Source: Chlorophyllum brunneum
Lineage: Eukaryota; Basidiomycota; Agaricomycetes; Agaricales; Agaricaceae
Direction: 5' to 3'
NCBI GenBank assembly: GCA_963576785.1
Contig: OY756143.1
Coordinates: 434,001-498,000, forward strand
Length of the DNA stretch: 64,000 nt
Made by a program: the position numbers and the translations under genes. Shown here piece by piece: positions 33,222 through 45,332 of this stretch (position 1 is the stretch's first letter; every line of letters starts with the position of its first letter). The notes beneath the pieces were generated by a model, which did not search any database, was not told the DNA's origin, and saw nothing but the letters and a program-made list of their open reading frames with translations.

Positions 33222-35250
33222 GGTTTAGAGTTATCGATGGGTGGCCACTCGCCAGCTCGCAGTAACACATCATGGACAGACAAAACATCCACAAACACAT
33301 AACCTGATGTTGGTCCAAGCCGATTTGCAGGGACTAGCAATGGCCACGGCCGCTTTAGATAGAATGTGTTGCTAGACAACATACACTGCGTGCAGTTTAG
33401 CATAAGCTCTGGGACTTTTTTTTAAACTATTTTGAGCTATTTTTTATAATATCTTCAGAATTAACAAAGGTAATAATAGTGAACAAATATTAAAATTGGT
33501 CAGATTAAACCCTTATACCTTTTTTTGGTCAATTTGGTGCCTTATTTTATCTCAGCATGTCACACACTGATCTAAATATAATTCAGAATAAGACATCCAA
33601 CTCAAATATAAACTAATATAAAATTAAGTCCCTGATTTGTTCAGAAATAAATAAATTGGACTATGGAAAACATTTTCTGAAAATTTCTCAACCTTTTTCA
33701 GTAGCCAAGCAGCAATATAAATTCAAGTAAAGTTCAAAGTCATTCTACAATAAGTCAAAGCACAGCTTTTTGATCAAACAATATACTTATACTGAGTTTG
33801 GACAAACATTTTTTCAGCTTTTGATCAGAATATGTGATATTACCTTAGAGTGAATGATTTGTGGCTTTATTTTATCATATTACATTGAATAATTTTGTGA
33901 ATTAATCTCAAACAAATATGTGGTCTTGTGATTTGACATTGAGAGAATCATATATATATATTAATTTGAATATAATACCAACTCTTGTCGCAGCAGTTCA
34001 AAGTTGCATCTAGCTGGCAGTCATGAGTTGAGAGACTCACACTTTGTTATGTGAATGGCAAATTTGTAATTGGTGATAGAGGCATCAAAGGTAGATACAG
34101 TGATCAGAGCTGAAAGGTCAATGTGATACAACATGTGAGACAAGGAGGAGCAGAGGGTTAAAGGTTGTCACCGCTGCTACCCTTACTACTACCAACCGCA
34201 TCATTCTCAGATTTGGGCAAGTGAGTAGTGGGTGAAGTTGAGGCATTGTTGATAAAAGACTGATGTCCATCATTGTCTTCGATGCAAAGGAATGCAGTTA
34301 CAGTGGTATAGTCTAAATGAATCTTCCCATCAGCCTCTTTGCACATCCGCAATAAACTGGCATCTACGTTGTGAAAGGATGTCCCTAGTGAGAAGGTGGG
34401 ATAGTTAGTGATTCTGTAATTCCTGTAATTCTGTAGTTCCTGTAATTCTGATAAAATATCAGGATGATACTGGATGAGAGTAGCTATAAGACCCAGATGT
34501 ACACAATTTCAGGGTCAGGTACCCATTCTCCCCATCCTCAAACTTCGACGGCAGTTGTGGAGGTGGTTGTGAAGGTGGTTGTGGAGGTATCTGTTGCTAT
34601 TGGCAGTGGTAAGAAGGCTCCCACGTTGTGATTGACGTTTCAACACCCACCCCCCAACCCTTCCTGACACATAATCCTCAATCCCACCAAATTCCTCCTA
34701 TCAGATCTAGGGCCCTTGTCTGTGTTCAATATGCTCGGCCAGAACCAGTCTCATTGCCCAGCCCGTCAGCAATTTTGGTGTCTTGCAAAGACCATCAGAA
34801 GAGTACTATTACCTAAGAGGGCACAAAACTGAGAGGATGGGAGAGGAAGATAATACAGAAGGGATGAATGTGAGGTTTGTATTTTCCAGTCTACTTTGTT
34901 TATTCATTGACTGACAAGTCTCCATCTATTCATCCTACCTTCTCCCCCACCTTTGTACCCACTGTTCATGTCAGGCAATTTTCACTAGGGTAGACCTAAT
35001 CACTCTAAAATATGTTCTGATTCCTGACAAACATGATAAATGCTCCCTAGCCATTCTACTAGTGCTGAAGTTGGCTTTTGTAACTGAGAGTAAGCATACA
35101 ATGGCAGCAAGGAAAGAAAACAAATAATACCCCATGAAGATATCTGTGAGTGTTGATATTGGTGTGCAAAAGGTTCATGCTGATTCAGAGTAGCAGAAAT
35201 CAATTTTTTCTTTCTTTCTTGTAGAGGCTGTGTTCTTATTCCTAGATGTA
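33222..35250. other. AT-rich intergenic DNA with one possible small exon
   Basis: 33,420-34,000 is strongly AT-rich with no coding signal. On the minus strand 34,370-34,158 has an acceptor-like CTCACTAG followed by an open frame ending SSKGSSGDNL, possibly a terminal exon of an unknown gene. Elsewhere I see only short unsupported frames. Confidence 0.4.
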
Positions 35251-35484
35251 TTGTAAGTCAAATGAACATATATAGTTAGCTACAATGACAGACCATGACA
35301 AGCACCTCTGCTGGAGTCAGACTGGCCCATGTTGCTTGCTGAGTTGGCTGGTGAACAAAGTGAGGGAGGAGAGAGTGATGGGTGAGGATGATGGGACCCT
35401 TACCATTTCTGGTACTCCCACTGTAACACTCTTTATAGGATCATCACCAAATCAAGAACATCATTGGTTTTGTCAGCCCACAAG

Positions 35485-35890
35485 GTAGGTGTGACCAATT
35501 GGTTTGGCTAGGTCTTCATTGTGAGCTCCTTGTAGGATCAACCCCCACTGGTGTAAAACTTTGGGAGATCTTCAACAGGTACCTTCCCGATGTCAAGGAC
35601 CCAACTAGGAACTCTTTACCGATTGTCATGATGGTCATCACAGACAGTGTCCCGAGTGAGATCTTCCCATACTTAGAATCAAATTGCAATGTTAATGATT
35701 TCTCTAGTTAGCTGATGAGGTGGACAGTGTAATAGCTGAAGCCACTTGCTGTCAAGACTGTAACCATATTCTGCCCTACCATCTTGGTGTTTTGTTTGCC
35801 CAGATCAGTGATAACCCAGATGCGGCCAACTTTTTGAGAGCATTGGATGACAAAATCAGCAGTCAATTTGGGTGCAGAGTGAGTATGGCC
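35485..35890 (+). pseudogene. von Willebrand factor A-like domain remnant
   Basis: The plus strand encodes GSTPTGVKLWEIFNRYL (MIDAS-type TPTG), then LPIVMMVITDSVP. A plausible 56-nt intron (35,656-35,711; GTGAGA...GTTAG) rejoins the frame as TDEVDSVIAEA, followed by LGVLFAQISDNPDAANFLRALDD. This order resembles fungal vWA proteins (TPTG, ITDGVP, F.Q.G.D..A...L..LDD). No full-length gene could be assembled upstream and conserved positions are altered, so it is probably a relic. Confidence 0.45.
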
Positions 35891-35899
35891 TCTGCTGTT

Positions 35900-37430
35900 T
35901 ATTCAGTCACACTGACTTCTTGTGATTATCAGAACATGGTTAATGCTTTCCAGTGTGTGCTTCTGTCCGTTGATTCCTGCTACAATTCAATGTGTACCTA
36001 CAAAATGCCCAGCCCACATTCTGGAAACATTCTACCACCAAATGCCATCCATAAACCCTTCTATGCAACCAACAGTCATGTATTTCCCATCTTCCTCATT
36101 CAAAAAATCAGTAGACTGATTAGATAACCTGAAGGAATCCTCATCTGAGGCTTGTATTCCTTCAGTCACCATGAGGAATTGAAATTGTCCAGTGAGTCCT
36201 CAGAGTCCAGATCATTATAGATGGGTGCAACGCCATCATCAACAATCCCACCAATTGTCTGTAGTTGGGAAGAAGCAGGGACATCAAAGCCAATGATACA
36301 TTATACTGTCGAAACTAGGATCTATCAAACTATCAGTAATGTCGGGAGATTTGCAAGCCTGAAAGCAATGTTTATGACAAAATAGTAGTACAAGTATTTA
36401 ACATTTTCCAAATTCGGAGAAAAATATACCTGATATAGTAATACTGACTGACAATCACATCAAATCCAACCAGGACACATTTGCAGCATGACCAAGTAGT
36501 TGGCCAGTACAGCCACCAATGGAGAAGTCTGAAGACTGGGTGGATGTCAGAGCATCAAGTATTTCCAGATCAGGACTCCTGGGAATCCAAGTGATTTCTG
36601 CAATCTTTGGATTTATGGAAAATCAAAAATTTGCACAGCCGAATCATGATTTACTGACTGGTGCATTGGGAAGCTACACCAGGTGTGTCTTTTGAAGAAA
36701 ACATAAGTAGATGAGAATCTGCCATTCCTAAATTCCTGGAAATTTGTATTCAGAAATACAAATATCCAACAAAATTTCAACTCATAGAGAGCATCTCTGG
36801 AACTTGGAATATGTATATTATTTGGGTTAAATCGAGTCCAGGAAAGTAAATGGAGAGAAATGCCGAGAAACTCTCCATTGGAAGGACTTTTCATGGATGT
36901 CTCTGTGGTGTATGTCCCTGTCGATAACAGTCACAAGGTCATCCAAAGCATAGAAGACAAGAATTTACCTACCCTGTTCACCTCATTAATTTAAGGAAAG
37001 AAGATACCAACCTGCAATGAGCAGGCATATTTCCAATTTGGGAAATTGAAGTGATTTCTGAAATTCCTGGAATTATGGGAAATCAGAAAAACAAGGATTC
37101 TTTTCAAAAGATGAATCACTTGTCTCAGAACTCAATATTGCAAGGCTCAACGACCCTCTCAATATTTGGATTTTGGGAAATTCTAGTATTGATCAATGAG
37201 GAACCAAGATACTGGTGCATAATCATAAGACAAAAATTGATGTGATAGTAAAGTAAACATACATTGGACCAGAATTTGGTACCCTCAGTCAAAACTGTAC
37301 TAGTACCTTTCCAGAATATAACACTGGATAATATAGCACAAAATCTGATGAGATAGGTCAACCACTCATTGATTCAAAAAAAGGCAAAACAAGTGTCCTG
37401 GTTCAAGTTTCTTGTGAGTAGTACACAACA
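35900..37430. other. Non-coding or undecipherable stretch
   Basis: No recognised gene. Two related segments occur at about 36,590-36,635 and 37,050-37,095 (both begin AGTGATTTCTG and share ~80% over 40 bp), suggesting an old local duplication. Confidence 0.4.
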
Positions 37431-37433
37431 GGA

Positions 37434-38507
37434 TCAGAAGAGTATTCCAGTAGATATATAAGACAGAAAAACTGGAAGATTAAGAGAGATGATAGATGTA
37501 ATTAAGATAAGCAATATCACAAACAAAGCATGACATAGAATCCTCTCCACATTAGGATCAGGAGCTAGAAGTCTCCGCGGCATGGCCAAGCAAGATTTGG
37601 AGATTAGCACTCTAGTAGAGGAAACCATCAATCTTCCCAATAAACTTCTTGACAACCTTCAGAAATTGCCCATCCATCTTTTCCAACAGATCTAGAATTT
37701 CAACCAGATTGACCATGGCAAGACACCATGCTGTTGGGACAGTGCTACCCTCCAGGACCAGATACAAAGACATTTCAGTGTGGATGATATGATAGAAGCT
37801 GGTGATATGCTCCACTATTCGAGCCAAACAGATGAGGACTATCTCTACATTGACCTCCAGGTCTGCCAAGTATTTCTTTCAGTATGTTGCAAAACATGAC
37901 TGCAGGTGGCATGAGGTGTACAAACTCATATCTATTGTGAAAGAATGTGAAATTAGCTGTGTAGTGAGAGAAATGCTATCATACAGATAAAACATGAGAT
38001 ATTCCCAGAATCAAGAATTACTCACTGTTCAACTATTCCAGCCATTTGTGTATCTAGCTGAAGCAACTGCATGCTGGAGTTGTTCTCATCGACCATGAAG
38101 TTGTCCAACAAACTGAGCATCTGCTCCTTCGAGGCTATTTTACTACCATTAATTGTGTAGGCAAGTTCCACAGCCATTACCTCCATTCTCTTGAATTCTG
38201 ACACAAGAGCCAAAAAATTGTGACCCCAATGAAGGATAGTACCATTGTGGTCCAGTACGGGGTCCCATGTTCAAATAATGATAGGAGAGGAAACCAAGCA
38301 GACAACACACAAAACATCCCACAACAGTAGGAAGGAAATACCAGCAAATCTACATGGAATTGTGGATTCACTAGCATTTGCTGCCTAAATCATCCAAATC
38401 AGCAAGTGCATCTGAAATAGTAGTGTAACATACCAGTGGATAGTGGAGATCTAACACAAGATCTTCTCCAGTATCTTCAACACATCCTTCACCCACAGAG
38501 GCCAATG
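37434..38507 (-). pseudogene. Possible multi-exon coiled-coil/membrane protein remnant
   Basis: Minus-strand open segments with helical composition (around 38,213-38,022 and 37,869-37,612) are separated by an intron-like GTGAGT...ACAATAG gap. A hydrophobic segment (LFVILLILITSIISLNLPVFL, 37,560-37,450) follows. The right end is interrupted by the gypsy B LTR at 38,508. It is not recognised as a known family and exon order is uncertain. Confidence 0.3.
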
Positions 38508-38800
38508 TGTTACGACCTTAGTCTCTGACTCAGGTTGCAAGCCTTTGGATAAAGGAAAGGAAGTAGAGAAAGGAAGAAGGGATGATACATTGGTAAAGTG
38601 TAAGGAATACATCAAGTATTACTACACTTTATATACTAGTAGTGGTGGCTAATAATAATGGAGATGAGTAAACGAGTCAGATAGGAGGCATAGCCTTTAG
38701 GGGTGAAACAGGAGATGGAACGAGGAGTGAAACAAGTGTGAGGGTACACGAGGTAACGGGCGCAAGATAGGAATGAACGGTCTAACTATAGTTCGTAACA
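38508..38800 (-). repeat. Gypsy B 3' LTR
   Basis: 293 bp, TGTTACG...CGTAACA. It shares diagnostic bases (TTAGACC, ATGGAGATGAG, GGTGGCTAATAATAATG) with the gypsy D LTR at 59,760 rather than with gypsy B's own 5' LTR. Confidence 0.93.
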
Positions 38801-38909
38801 ATACCTCCCTTTCAAGCTTCATGTCCTCATGACGTATATTACTATAAAGGTCCTTTGTAAAATAACGCATACGGAATTTTCGGAGAAGGTAATAAAACGC
38901 GCTGAGCAT

Positions 38910-39746
38910 TTACTCGTTCATAGGTACGGCTGCTCCCAGAGCTCTGGCCAAGTCCTTCTTGTTTCCTCCAATGAGAGGTATCTTGTTGACACGTCGTAAG
39001 CCGATCCAGAGGGGCGCGTGTGGTGGTCCTTCTTTGAATAGGAAGTGGGTGTGATTATTGTATGTGGTGTTGTCGTTGGTGTGATTGCTTAAGAGTTTAT
39101 GCACTATGCCCCTCCAGTATTTGTTGTCCTTTTCGCCTTCCGATTTCAACATGTTGTATCCCTGCAGTGGGTGGAAGGTCATGGGTGTGATGGGGGGTAC
39201 TACCATGATGAGGATGGTTTGGAGATGGGCTACTTCTTCTTCGATGTCGGGGTGAAGCAGTTGATCGGCGGCTGTTGCTTCTTGTGTCTTTTGTTCACAT
39301 TTATGACAGATGTGATGTTGGATGGGGAACGGGTCATTACTAGCAAGTAGTCGGTTGACGATATGGTGGGAGAGGTTTTCTGTGCTCCTTGACTCGTATG
39401 TATTGAGTCGTTCAGCTAGGGCTACAAGGATGCTATGCATCCGAGCTCGCATATTGGAGATGACAATGAGTTGCAGGTCGTCGTTGATTTCATATAGGTG
39501 TCTCTCTAATTGGTCTCTCCTTCCTTCGTCGATGATAAACTGATTGAGTCTTGGAGTGGCGTCGGATAGGGTATCCATTATTTTGGATGCGCCTTCTTGG
39601 GTTGCTTTCATTGCTGCGCCCAGTAGTATCATGGTGTCGACTAGGGTCTCTCCTTCCACGAGCTCCTCATGGCTGGTTCTTTCTGGGACGAGTTCATCGA
39701 ATTCTTTGAGGTAGGGGTATGGAGTAAGTTGGCGTTTGGTGGGCAT
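38910..39746 (-). CDS. Gypsy B ORF3: 278-aa protein of unknown function between pol and the 3' LTR
   Basis: It starts MPTKRQLTPYPYLKEFDELVP and ends ALGAAVPMNE. It is rich in predicted helix (residues about 30-160), with a Cys/His cluster around HHICHKCEQ (residues about 152-160). There is no signal peptide and no membrane segment, so it does not look like an envelope protein. It begins about 100 nt after the pol stop. A second copy of its C-terminal 80 residues is present at 45,309-45,067 with only a few substitutions. It remains open while gag and pol of this copy carry stops. No known family is recognised. Confidence 0.8.
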   Translation of the reverse strand: MPTKRQLTPYPYLKEFDELVPERTSHEELVEGETLVDTMILLGAAMKATQEGASKIMDTLSDATPRLNQFIIDEGRRDQLERHLYEINDDLQLIVISNMRARMHSILVALAERLNTYESRSTENLSHHIVNRLLASNDPFPIQHHICHKCEQKTQEATAADQLLHPDIEEEVAHLQTILIMVVPPITPMTFHPLQGYNMLKSEGEKDNKYWRGIVHKLLSNHTNDNTTYNNHTHFLFKEGPPHAPLWIGLRRVNKIPLIGGNKKDLARALGAAVPMNE

Positions 39747-39843
39747 GGTGTGTTATGAAGATAGTTGGCGAAGTCGAGGGTGAAGTGGATACAGCGAGTG
39801 ATACGTTGAGTGTAGTGGTTGCTTGGAATGCGAGGTCTGTTGT

Positions 39844-42800
39844 TCATAATTGCTGCTTTTTACCTCCTCTTTTTATAGGTTTCGTCCTCGAAATCTTGCT
39901 CATAAACTTTTGTACTGCTCCCTTGGCGTTTTCCAGATTTGCTTCATCTTCCCATGTATCTTCTTCGGACGTATATCCTTTCCAGTGTATTAGGTATTGT
40001 TTTCGTTTTCCCTTTGTGCGGTGTCCTCGGACTTCATCTACCTCGTAGTGTTTCTCATCATTGACTATCTCGGGGATCGGTGGTGGTGGAGTGCGCTGGC
40101 TGTCATACTCGGGTTTGTGATAGGGGGAGAGGAGTCTGCTGTTGAACACGTCGTGTATTGCCCATGTTTCAGGTAACTCCAGTCGGTAGCTTGTTTTACC
40201 TATTTTCTCTTTTACCCGGAAGGGTCCATATCTCCTGTGATCAAGTTTTTTTGTCGGCCTTGTTGTCCTAATATTGTCTGCTTCAAGCCAAACTTGGTTT
40301 CCTGCCTCATACTCGTGTTCTGGTTTTGTGCTATTCCGTTTCTCCATTTGCATCTGGTTCTGTTGTAGCATCTCGATCGTTTTTTGGTGCATGTCTTGTA
40401 ACTCTTGTATTCGCTCCGTGATCGCAGGTGCTTTGGATGTGTTTGAGATATCCCCTTTCCATGGATGTCGTCCATATACTATCTGGAACGGTGAATGTCC
40501 TGTGGCGCTATGTGTTTTGTCGTTATACTGGAATTCCGCTGTGCTGAGCTATTTTTTCCAGTTGTCCTGCGCATGGTTGATTACGTTTCTGAGGTATGCT
40601 TCGACCTCCTGGTTGATGCACTCTGTCTGACCGTCTGTTTGTGGGTGGTATGCCGTGGATAGGTTACGTTGGGTGCCGGTTGCTCTACAAAGTTCTGCCA
40701 TGAATTTTGATACAAACTGTGGTCCTCTGTCACTGATGATCCTGCGGGGTATCCCGTGTTGTCTCCATATATCATCACAATAAATGTCTCCTAACTCTTC
40801 GGATGATAGGGTGGTGTTAACTGCGCATAGTCTGATCATTTTGCTGAAACGATCAACGATGACAAGTATCGCATCATATCCTTCTGATTCTGGTAGTAGT
40901 CCTATCATGTCGATTGATATTTCTTCCCATGGTCCAATGGGTATCGGTAGTGGATGGAGATGTGTGGTAGGTCGTGTCCGGAGTATCTTGTTTCGCTGAC
41001 ATGTGTCGCATCCTTTGATGTATCGTTTAACATCATTGTGCATCTGTGGCCACCAATATGTCCTTTTGAGGAGTTCGATCATTCTGTGCTGTCCCGGATG
41101 TCCTACATCTGTTCTGTCGTGGTGTTGTTGGAGTATTTCTTGGCGTAACTCGGCGTTTGGTGGTGCATATATTCTTCCTTCGAACATAGGTAATCCATCC
41201 ATTTCCCATATCCCCTCTGGTCGTTTCTCCTTTTCTTTTAGCCACTGTGTTTCTCTCCTTTGCTCCTTTCATAATCGGTATTTCAGATCCTCTTCTCCCG
41301 ATATTTCCCAAATTTGTCTGATCTCGGTGATAGTGTTGTTGAATAAGTGGTCGGGTAATAGCATGATATCTGTGTTATCTCTGGTGGTGTCCGTTTTTGC
41401 TAGTCTTGATAGCATGTCTGCTTTTGTGTTTGTCTTTCCGGGTATGTGTTTTAGTGTGTAGCGATATTCTTGTAGTTCCAGTTGCCATCTTGCCTGTCGT
41501 CCTGTGAGTTGTTGTGGTTTCCTGAAGTATTCTAAGTTCTTGTGGTCCGTCCATATCTCGAATGGTTCATTGGCATTGAGTAGGTACTGTCTCCATGTTT
41601 TGACTGCTTCCCGGATTGCTAGTAGTTCTTTGTCGTAGACTTGGTAGTTTCGTTCTGCCGGTGTCATTGTTCTTGAGTGAAAGGCGATTGGGTGCCACTG
41701 ATCATTCTGGTTTTGTGACAACACTGCTCCTACTCCATATCCCGATGTGTCTACTTCTACCCTGTATTGTCCTTTGTCTTGAGGCATTGCTAGTACTGGT
41801 TCACTCGTGATCTTTTCCTTGATCTTCTCAAACACCTGTTGTTGTCGTTCTGACCATGACCATTGCGCATCTTTTTTCTTCAGCTCGTGTAGGGGTGTTG
41901 CTATGTTACTGAAGTCTTGTATGAATCGTCGGTAGAAGTTTGCGAAACCCAGGAATTTTTCGACGTCTTTTACGGATTTGGGTGTCGGCCATTCTCTTAC
42001 TGCTTTCACCTTCTCTTCCTCCATTTTGACGCTGCCTTGTCCGACTATAAAGCCCAATATGGGTATTTCCTTTGCATCGAACACACATTTTGATCGTTTG
42101 AAATAGAGTTGGTGCTTGGCTGCAATGTCTAAGAACCGCATTGTCCTTTTCTCGAGTTCTCCCTGTGTGGTTCCTGGGATGACAAAATCGTCCATGTAGT
42201 TGACAAGCGATCCCTCATGTAACATTTCCCGAAATACTGTGTTTATCATCCTCTGAAAGGTCACCGGTGAATTACTCATCCCGAAGAACATGACCATAAG
42301 TTCGAATAACCCGCTGTTTGTTACAAATGCTGCCTTCCATTCATCCCCTTCTCTGGTCCTGACGTTGTTATATCCCCAAATGATATCGAGCTTGTTGAAT
42401 ACCTTCGCGTCCTTTAACCGGTCTAGGACTTCGCCTATGAGTGGCAGTGGCGTCTTGTCTTTGATGGTGTGTTCATTCAGCTTTTTGTAATCCTGTACCA
42501 GGTGTTTTGTTCCGTCCTTCTTTGGTATGAAGAAGCATGGGGTGGCGTAGGGGGATTGTGATGGTCTGATTCATCCTGAGGCGAGGTTTTCGTCGAGGAA
42601 TTTCTGTAGTTCCTGCTTCTCCGTTATTGTCATTGGGTAGACCTTGGACTGTAGTACCGGGGGTGCATCTTCGGACAGATTTATCTCGTGGTCCCATACC
42701 ATGTGTTCGGGTAGTTTGTCAAAGTTTTTCTTGTTGAATAGGTGGGTGTATCGTCGGAGGTATGGTGGTAGATCTTCATTGTTCGTCTGGTCTGCCTTTT

Positions 42801-43266
42801 TCTCTTCAATGTGTTCTCTGATTGTCCGTATTCTCTCGTTGAACCGTATGTCACTATGTGATATTTTGCAATCATCTGGGCATCTGGTGAATCGTATGAC
42901 GTGATTGTTCCAATCGATCTCCGGGTTATGCTTGACCAGCCAGTCATGTCCGAGATATAAGTCCGCACTTTCCAATTGTGTTACTAGAGCATCGATTTGT
43001 TCTGTATGGTTGCCGTTGTTTAATACCAGTTGTGCTTTGTCCGTTATTTCTCCTTTTTTGTTTTCTATTCCGTCGGGATTGATTACCCTGATCGGGGTTT
43101 CCAGGGGTTTAGTCGGAATCTGTTCTTTGTCTACCGTTCGTTGTGCTATGCACGTGTGGGTGCATCCGGAGTCTACAAGGGTTGTGATTTGTCTGTGTCC
43201 TTTTCTTGTCTGGATTGTTGAGTCGAGGAGAAGTTCGCGCGTGGAGTTTTGTTTCTGGGGGATCAC
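39844..43266 (-). pseudogene. pol: Gypsy B pol: PR, RT, RNase H, integrase, chromodomain
   Basis: One frame of 1,141 codons. Protease VDSGCTHTCI; RT with YMDD; RNase H RVEVDTSGYGVGAVLS. Integrase: zinc domain HHDRTDVGHPGQHRM...CDTCQRNK, core IDMIGLLPES, IISDRGPQF and the catalytic E in DGQTECIN. A C-terminal chromodomain (about 40,035-39,876) includes YLIHWKGY and EDTWEDEANL. By family knowledge, chromodomains steer integration to marked chromatin. Stops: TGA 42,573-42,571, TGA 41,271-41,269 (shared by gypsy A and D, between RNase H and integrase), TAG 40,551-40,549. Confidence 0.92.
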
Positions 43267-43325
43267 GTATCGTCTATTGTGGGCTAAAACAGAAACTCTA
43301 GATTTATTGGCTTGCGGGTTTGCGC

Positions 43326-44570
43326 CTACTCGGAGCCTTCGACAAAATCCTCTTTCTCCTCCATTTCTCGTTTATCTTCCTCGTTGATCTCTCTGATATG
43401 CGCTTTCTTGGGTGCCCGGCAGTTCTTCGAGATGTGGCCCTGTTTGCCACAATTGTAACATGTTATCTTGGTGTATGTGACTTTCGTCTTCTTCCTGCAG
43501 TATTTGGTGATATGCCCATAGAGGTTGCAGTTGTAGCACCTCGGTTTCCCATTCTGATCGGTGTCTGCTTTTTGTCTTCCTATCTCCATGGGTTGTCCTC
43601 TACCTCCATAAGTAACTCCGGTGGTGGTTCTGACATCTCCTCAGGTGATGTCCGTTGCTTCATACCCTTGTCCTACTGCAAGGATTGTAGTTTTCCATTT
43701 GGTGTATGTTGTTGGGACAGAGGTTGTCGGGTAGCCTACTATGGTTCGGATGATGTCTGCTCGGGTGTGGCGTTTGAGGAGGAATATTGCGTGGGTGTCG
43801 TCTGTCCCTGCTTGGGCTTTCAATGCCTCGAATTCGATTAAGAAATCTGCCGTGTTCTTCTTCCCTTGTTTGAATGTCTCAATTTCTCCTTCTGCTATGG
43901 CTTTCCTATTTCCCAAGGAAAATGTGGCTTCTATTTCCTTTGTAAAGTCATCCCAATCTGGTGTTTTCTTGTTCTGGATGGCTTGGAGTTGCATGTTGGC
44001 ATAAGGGCCTGCTAGCCCCCCTTTCATTCTTGCCAAAATTGCTACTATTTTCTGTTCTTCTTCTTCTATCTTGTTGAACATTAACCATAAGGATATTGCT
44101 CTCCACCAATCATCAAATTGGGTTCTATCTCCATTGAAATATCCTGGCTCTGGAGCTAGGTTCTTTGGGACGTTAACTTCTTCTGTCATCTCTGGTTCTG
44201 TTTCTGGTTCACTATGTTTGTTTGCGTGGGTCTCGGCGATTTCTCTATCGGCTGTGGCATCAGCGACTTCTGTGTCGATTTCCTCTTCAGATGCGGCTAG
44301 TTCCTCGTCTGTGCCATGTTCGGATTCTTTCTTGTAGGTCTCGGCGATATCTATATCGGATGTGTTCTCGGCGACTTCTATGTCGAATTCGGTTTCAAAT
44401 AGAGCTGTACTTTTGTCTACGCTGTGTTCGGATTTCTGCCGTTTAAGGCCTTCAGGGATTTCTGATTCTGTTGATCATTTAGATCCTGTCGCTATGGGTG
44501 AACCCTGGATGTCTGTTGGTCTCGGAGCTCTGTGTCTTCTCGGTGTTCTCGATGAGCTACTGTTGCTCAT
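43326..44570 (-). pseudogene. gag: Gypsy B gag with two TGA codons
   Basis: Homologous to the intact gags of gypsy A and C. TGA codons at 44,477-44,475 (CGA in A and C) and 43,643-43,641 (CGA in A and C). Both CCHC knuckles survive (43,589-43,326). Confidence 0.92.
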
Positions 44571-44650
44571 ATACTGTCGTCCTGGTCAGAGGCTATTATT
44601 CCAAGCCTAGCTACAAATAGTGGTACCTCTCTTGCAAGGTGAGTCGAATG

Positions 44651-44662
44651 ACACTTTACCAA
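44651..44662 (-). other. Gypsy B primer-binding site (self-complementary type)
   Basis: Element-strand TTGGTAAAGTGT, pairing with LTR segment 44,747-44,758. Confidence 0.8.
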
Positions 44663-44663
44663 A

Positions 44664-44957
44664 TGTTACAACCTTAGTCTCTGACTCAGGTTGCAAGCCT
44701 TTTGGATAAAGGAAAGGAAGTAGAGAAAGGAAGAAGGGATGATACATTGGTAAAGTGTAAGGAATACATCAAGTATTACTACACTTTATATACTAGTAGT
44801 GGCGGCTAATAATAAGGGAGACAAGTGAACAAGTCAGATAGGAGGCATAGCCTTTAGGGATGAAACAGGGGATGGAACGAGAAGTGAAACAAGTATGAGG
44901 GTACACGAGGTAATGGGCACAAGATAGGAATGAACGGTCTATCTATAGTTCGTAACA
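44664..44957 (-). repeat. Gypsy LTR shared between gypsy B and the adjacent fragment
   Basis: 294 bp. It serves as the 5' LTR of gypsy B and as the 3' LTR of the internal fragment 44,958-45,332. It shares AGACAAGT and GAACGAGAAGTG variants with the LTR at 45,333. Confidence 0.9.
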
Positions 44958-45332
44958 ATACCTCCCTTTCAAGCTTCATGTCCTCATGATGTATATTACT
45001 GTAAAGGTCCTTTGTAAAATAAAGCATATGGAATCTTCGGAGAAGGTAGGAAAACGCGCTGAGCATTTATTCGTTCATGGGTACGGCCGCTCCCAGAGCC
45101 CTGGCCAAGTCCTTCTTGTTCCCTCCGATGAGAGGTGCCTTGTCGACACGTCGTAAGCCGATCCAGAGGGGCGCGTGTGGCGGTTCTTCTTTGAACAGGA
45201 AGTGGGTGTGATTATTGTATGTGGTGTTGTCATTGGTGTGATTGCTTAAGAGTTTATGCACTATGCCCCTCCAGTATTTGTTGTCCTTTTCGCCTTCCGA
45301 TTTCAACATGTTGTATCCCTGCGGTGGGTGGA
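44958..45332 (-). mobile_element. Gypsy 3'-internal fragment between two LTRs (ORF3 C-terminus plus polypurine tract)
   Basis: Plus-strand ATACCTCCCTTT (polypurine tract) follows the LTR. The fragment encodes the last ~80 residues of ORF3 and breaks at 45,332 directly against the next LTR. gag, pol and most of ORF3 are missing, so this is a deletion derivative of a second gypsy element. Confidence 0.88.

Larger units (their letters stand above)
38508..44957 (-). mobile_element. Gypsy B: Ty3/gypsy chromovirus-type element, full length, decayed
   Basis: In element direction: LTR 44,957-44,664, primer site 44,662-44,651, gag 44,570-43,326, pol 43,266-39,844 ending in a chromodomain, ORF3 39,746-38,910, polypurine tract (38,813-38,801), LTR 38,800-38,508. 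Gag has two TGA and pol has TGA, TGA and TAG, but ORF3 is open. The two LTRs belong to different subtypes and no matching target duplication was found. Confidence 0.93.

Noticed and set aside
38910..39746. ORF3 as an envelope gene
   Set aside because: No signal peptide, membrane segment or furin-like site; composition is soluble and helical.
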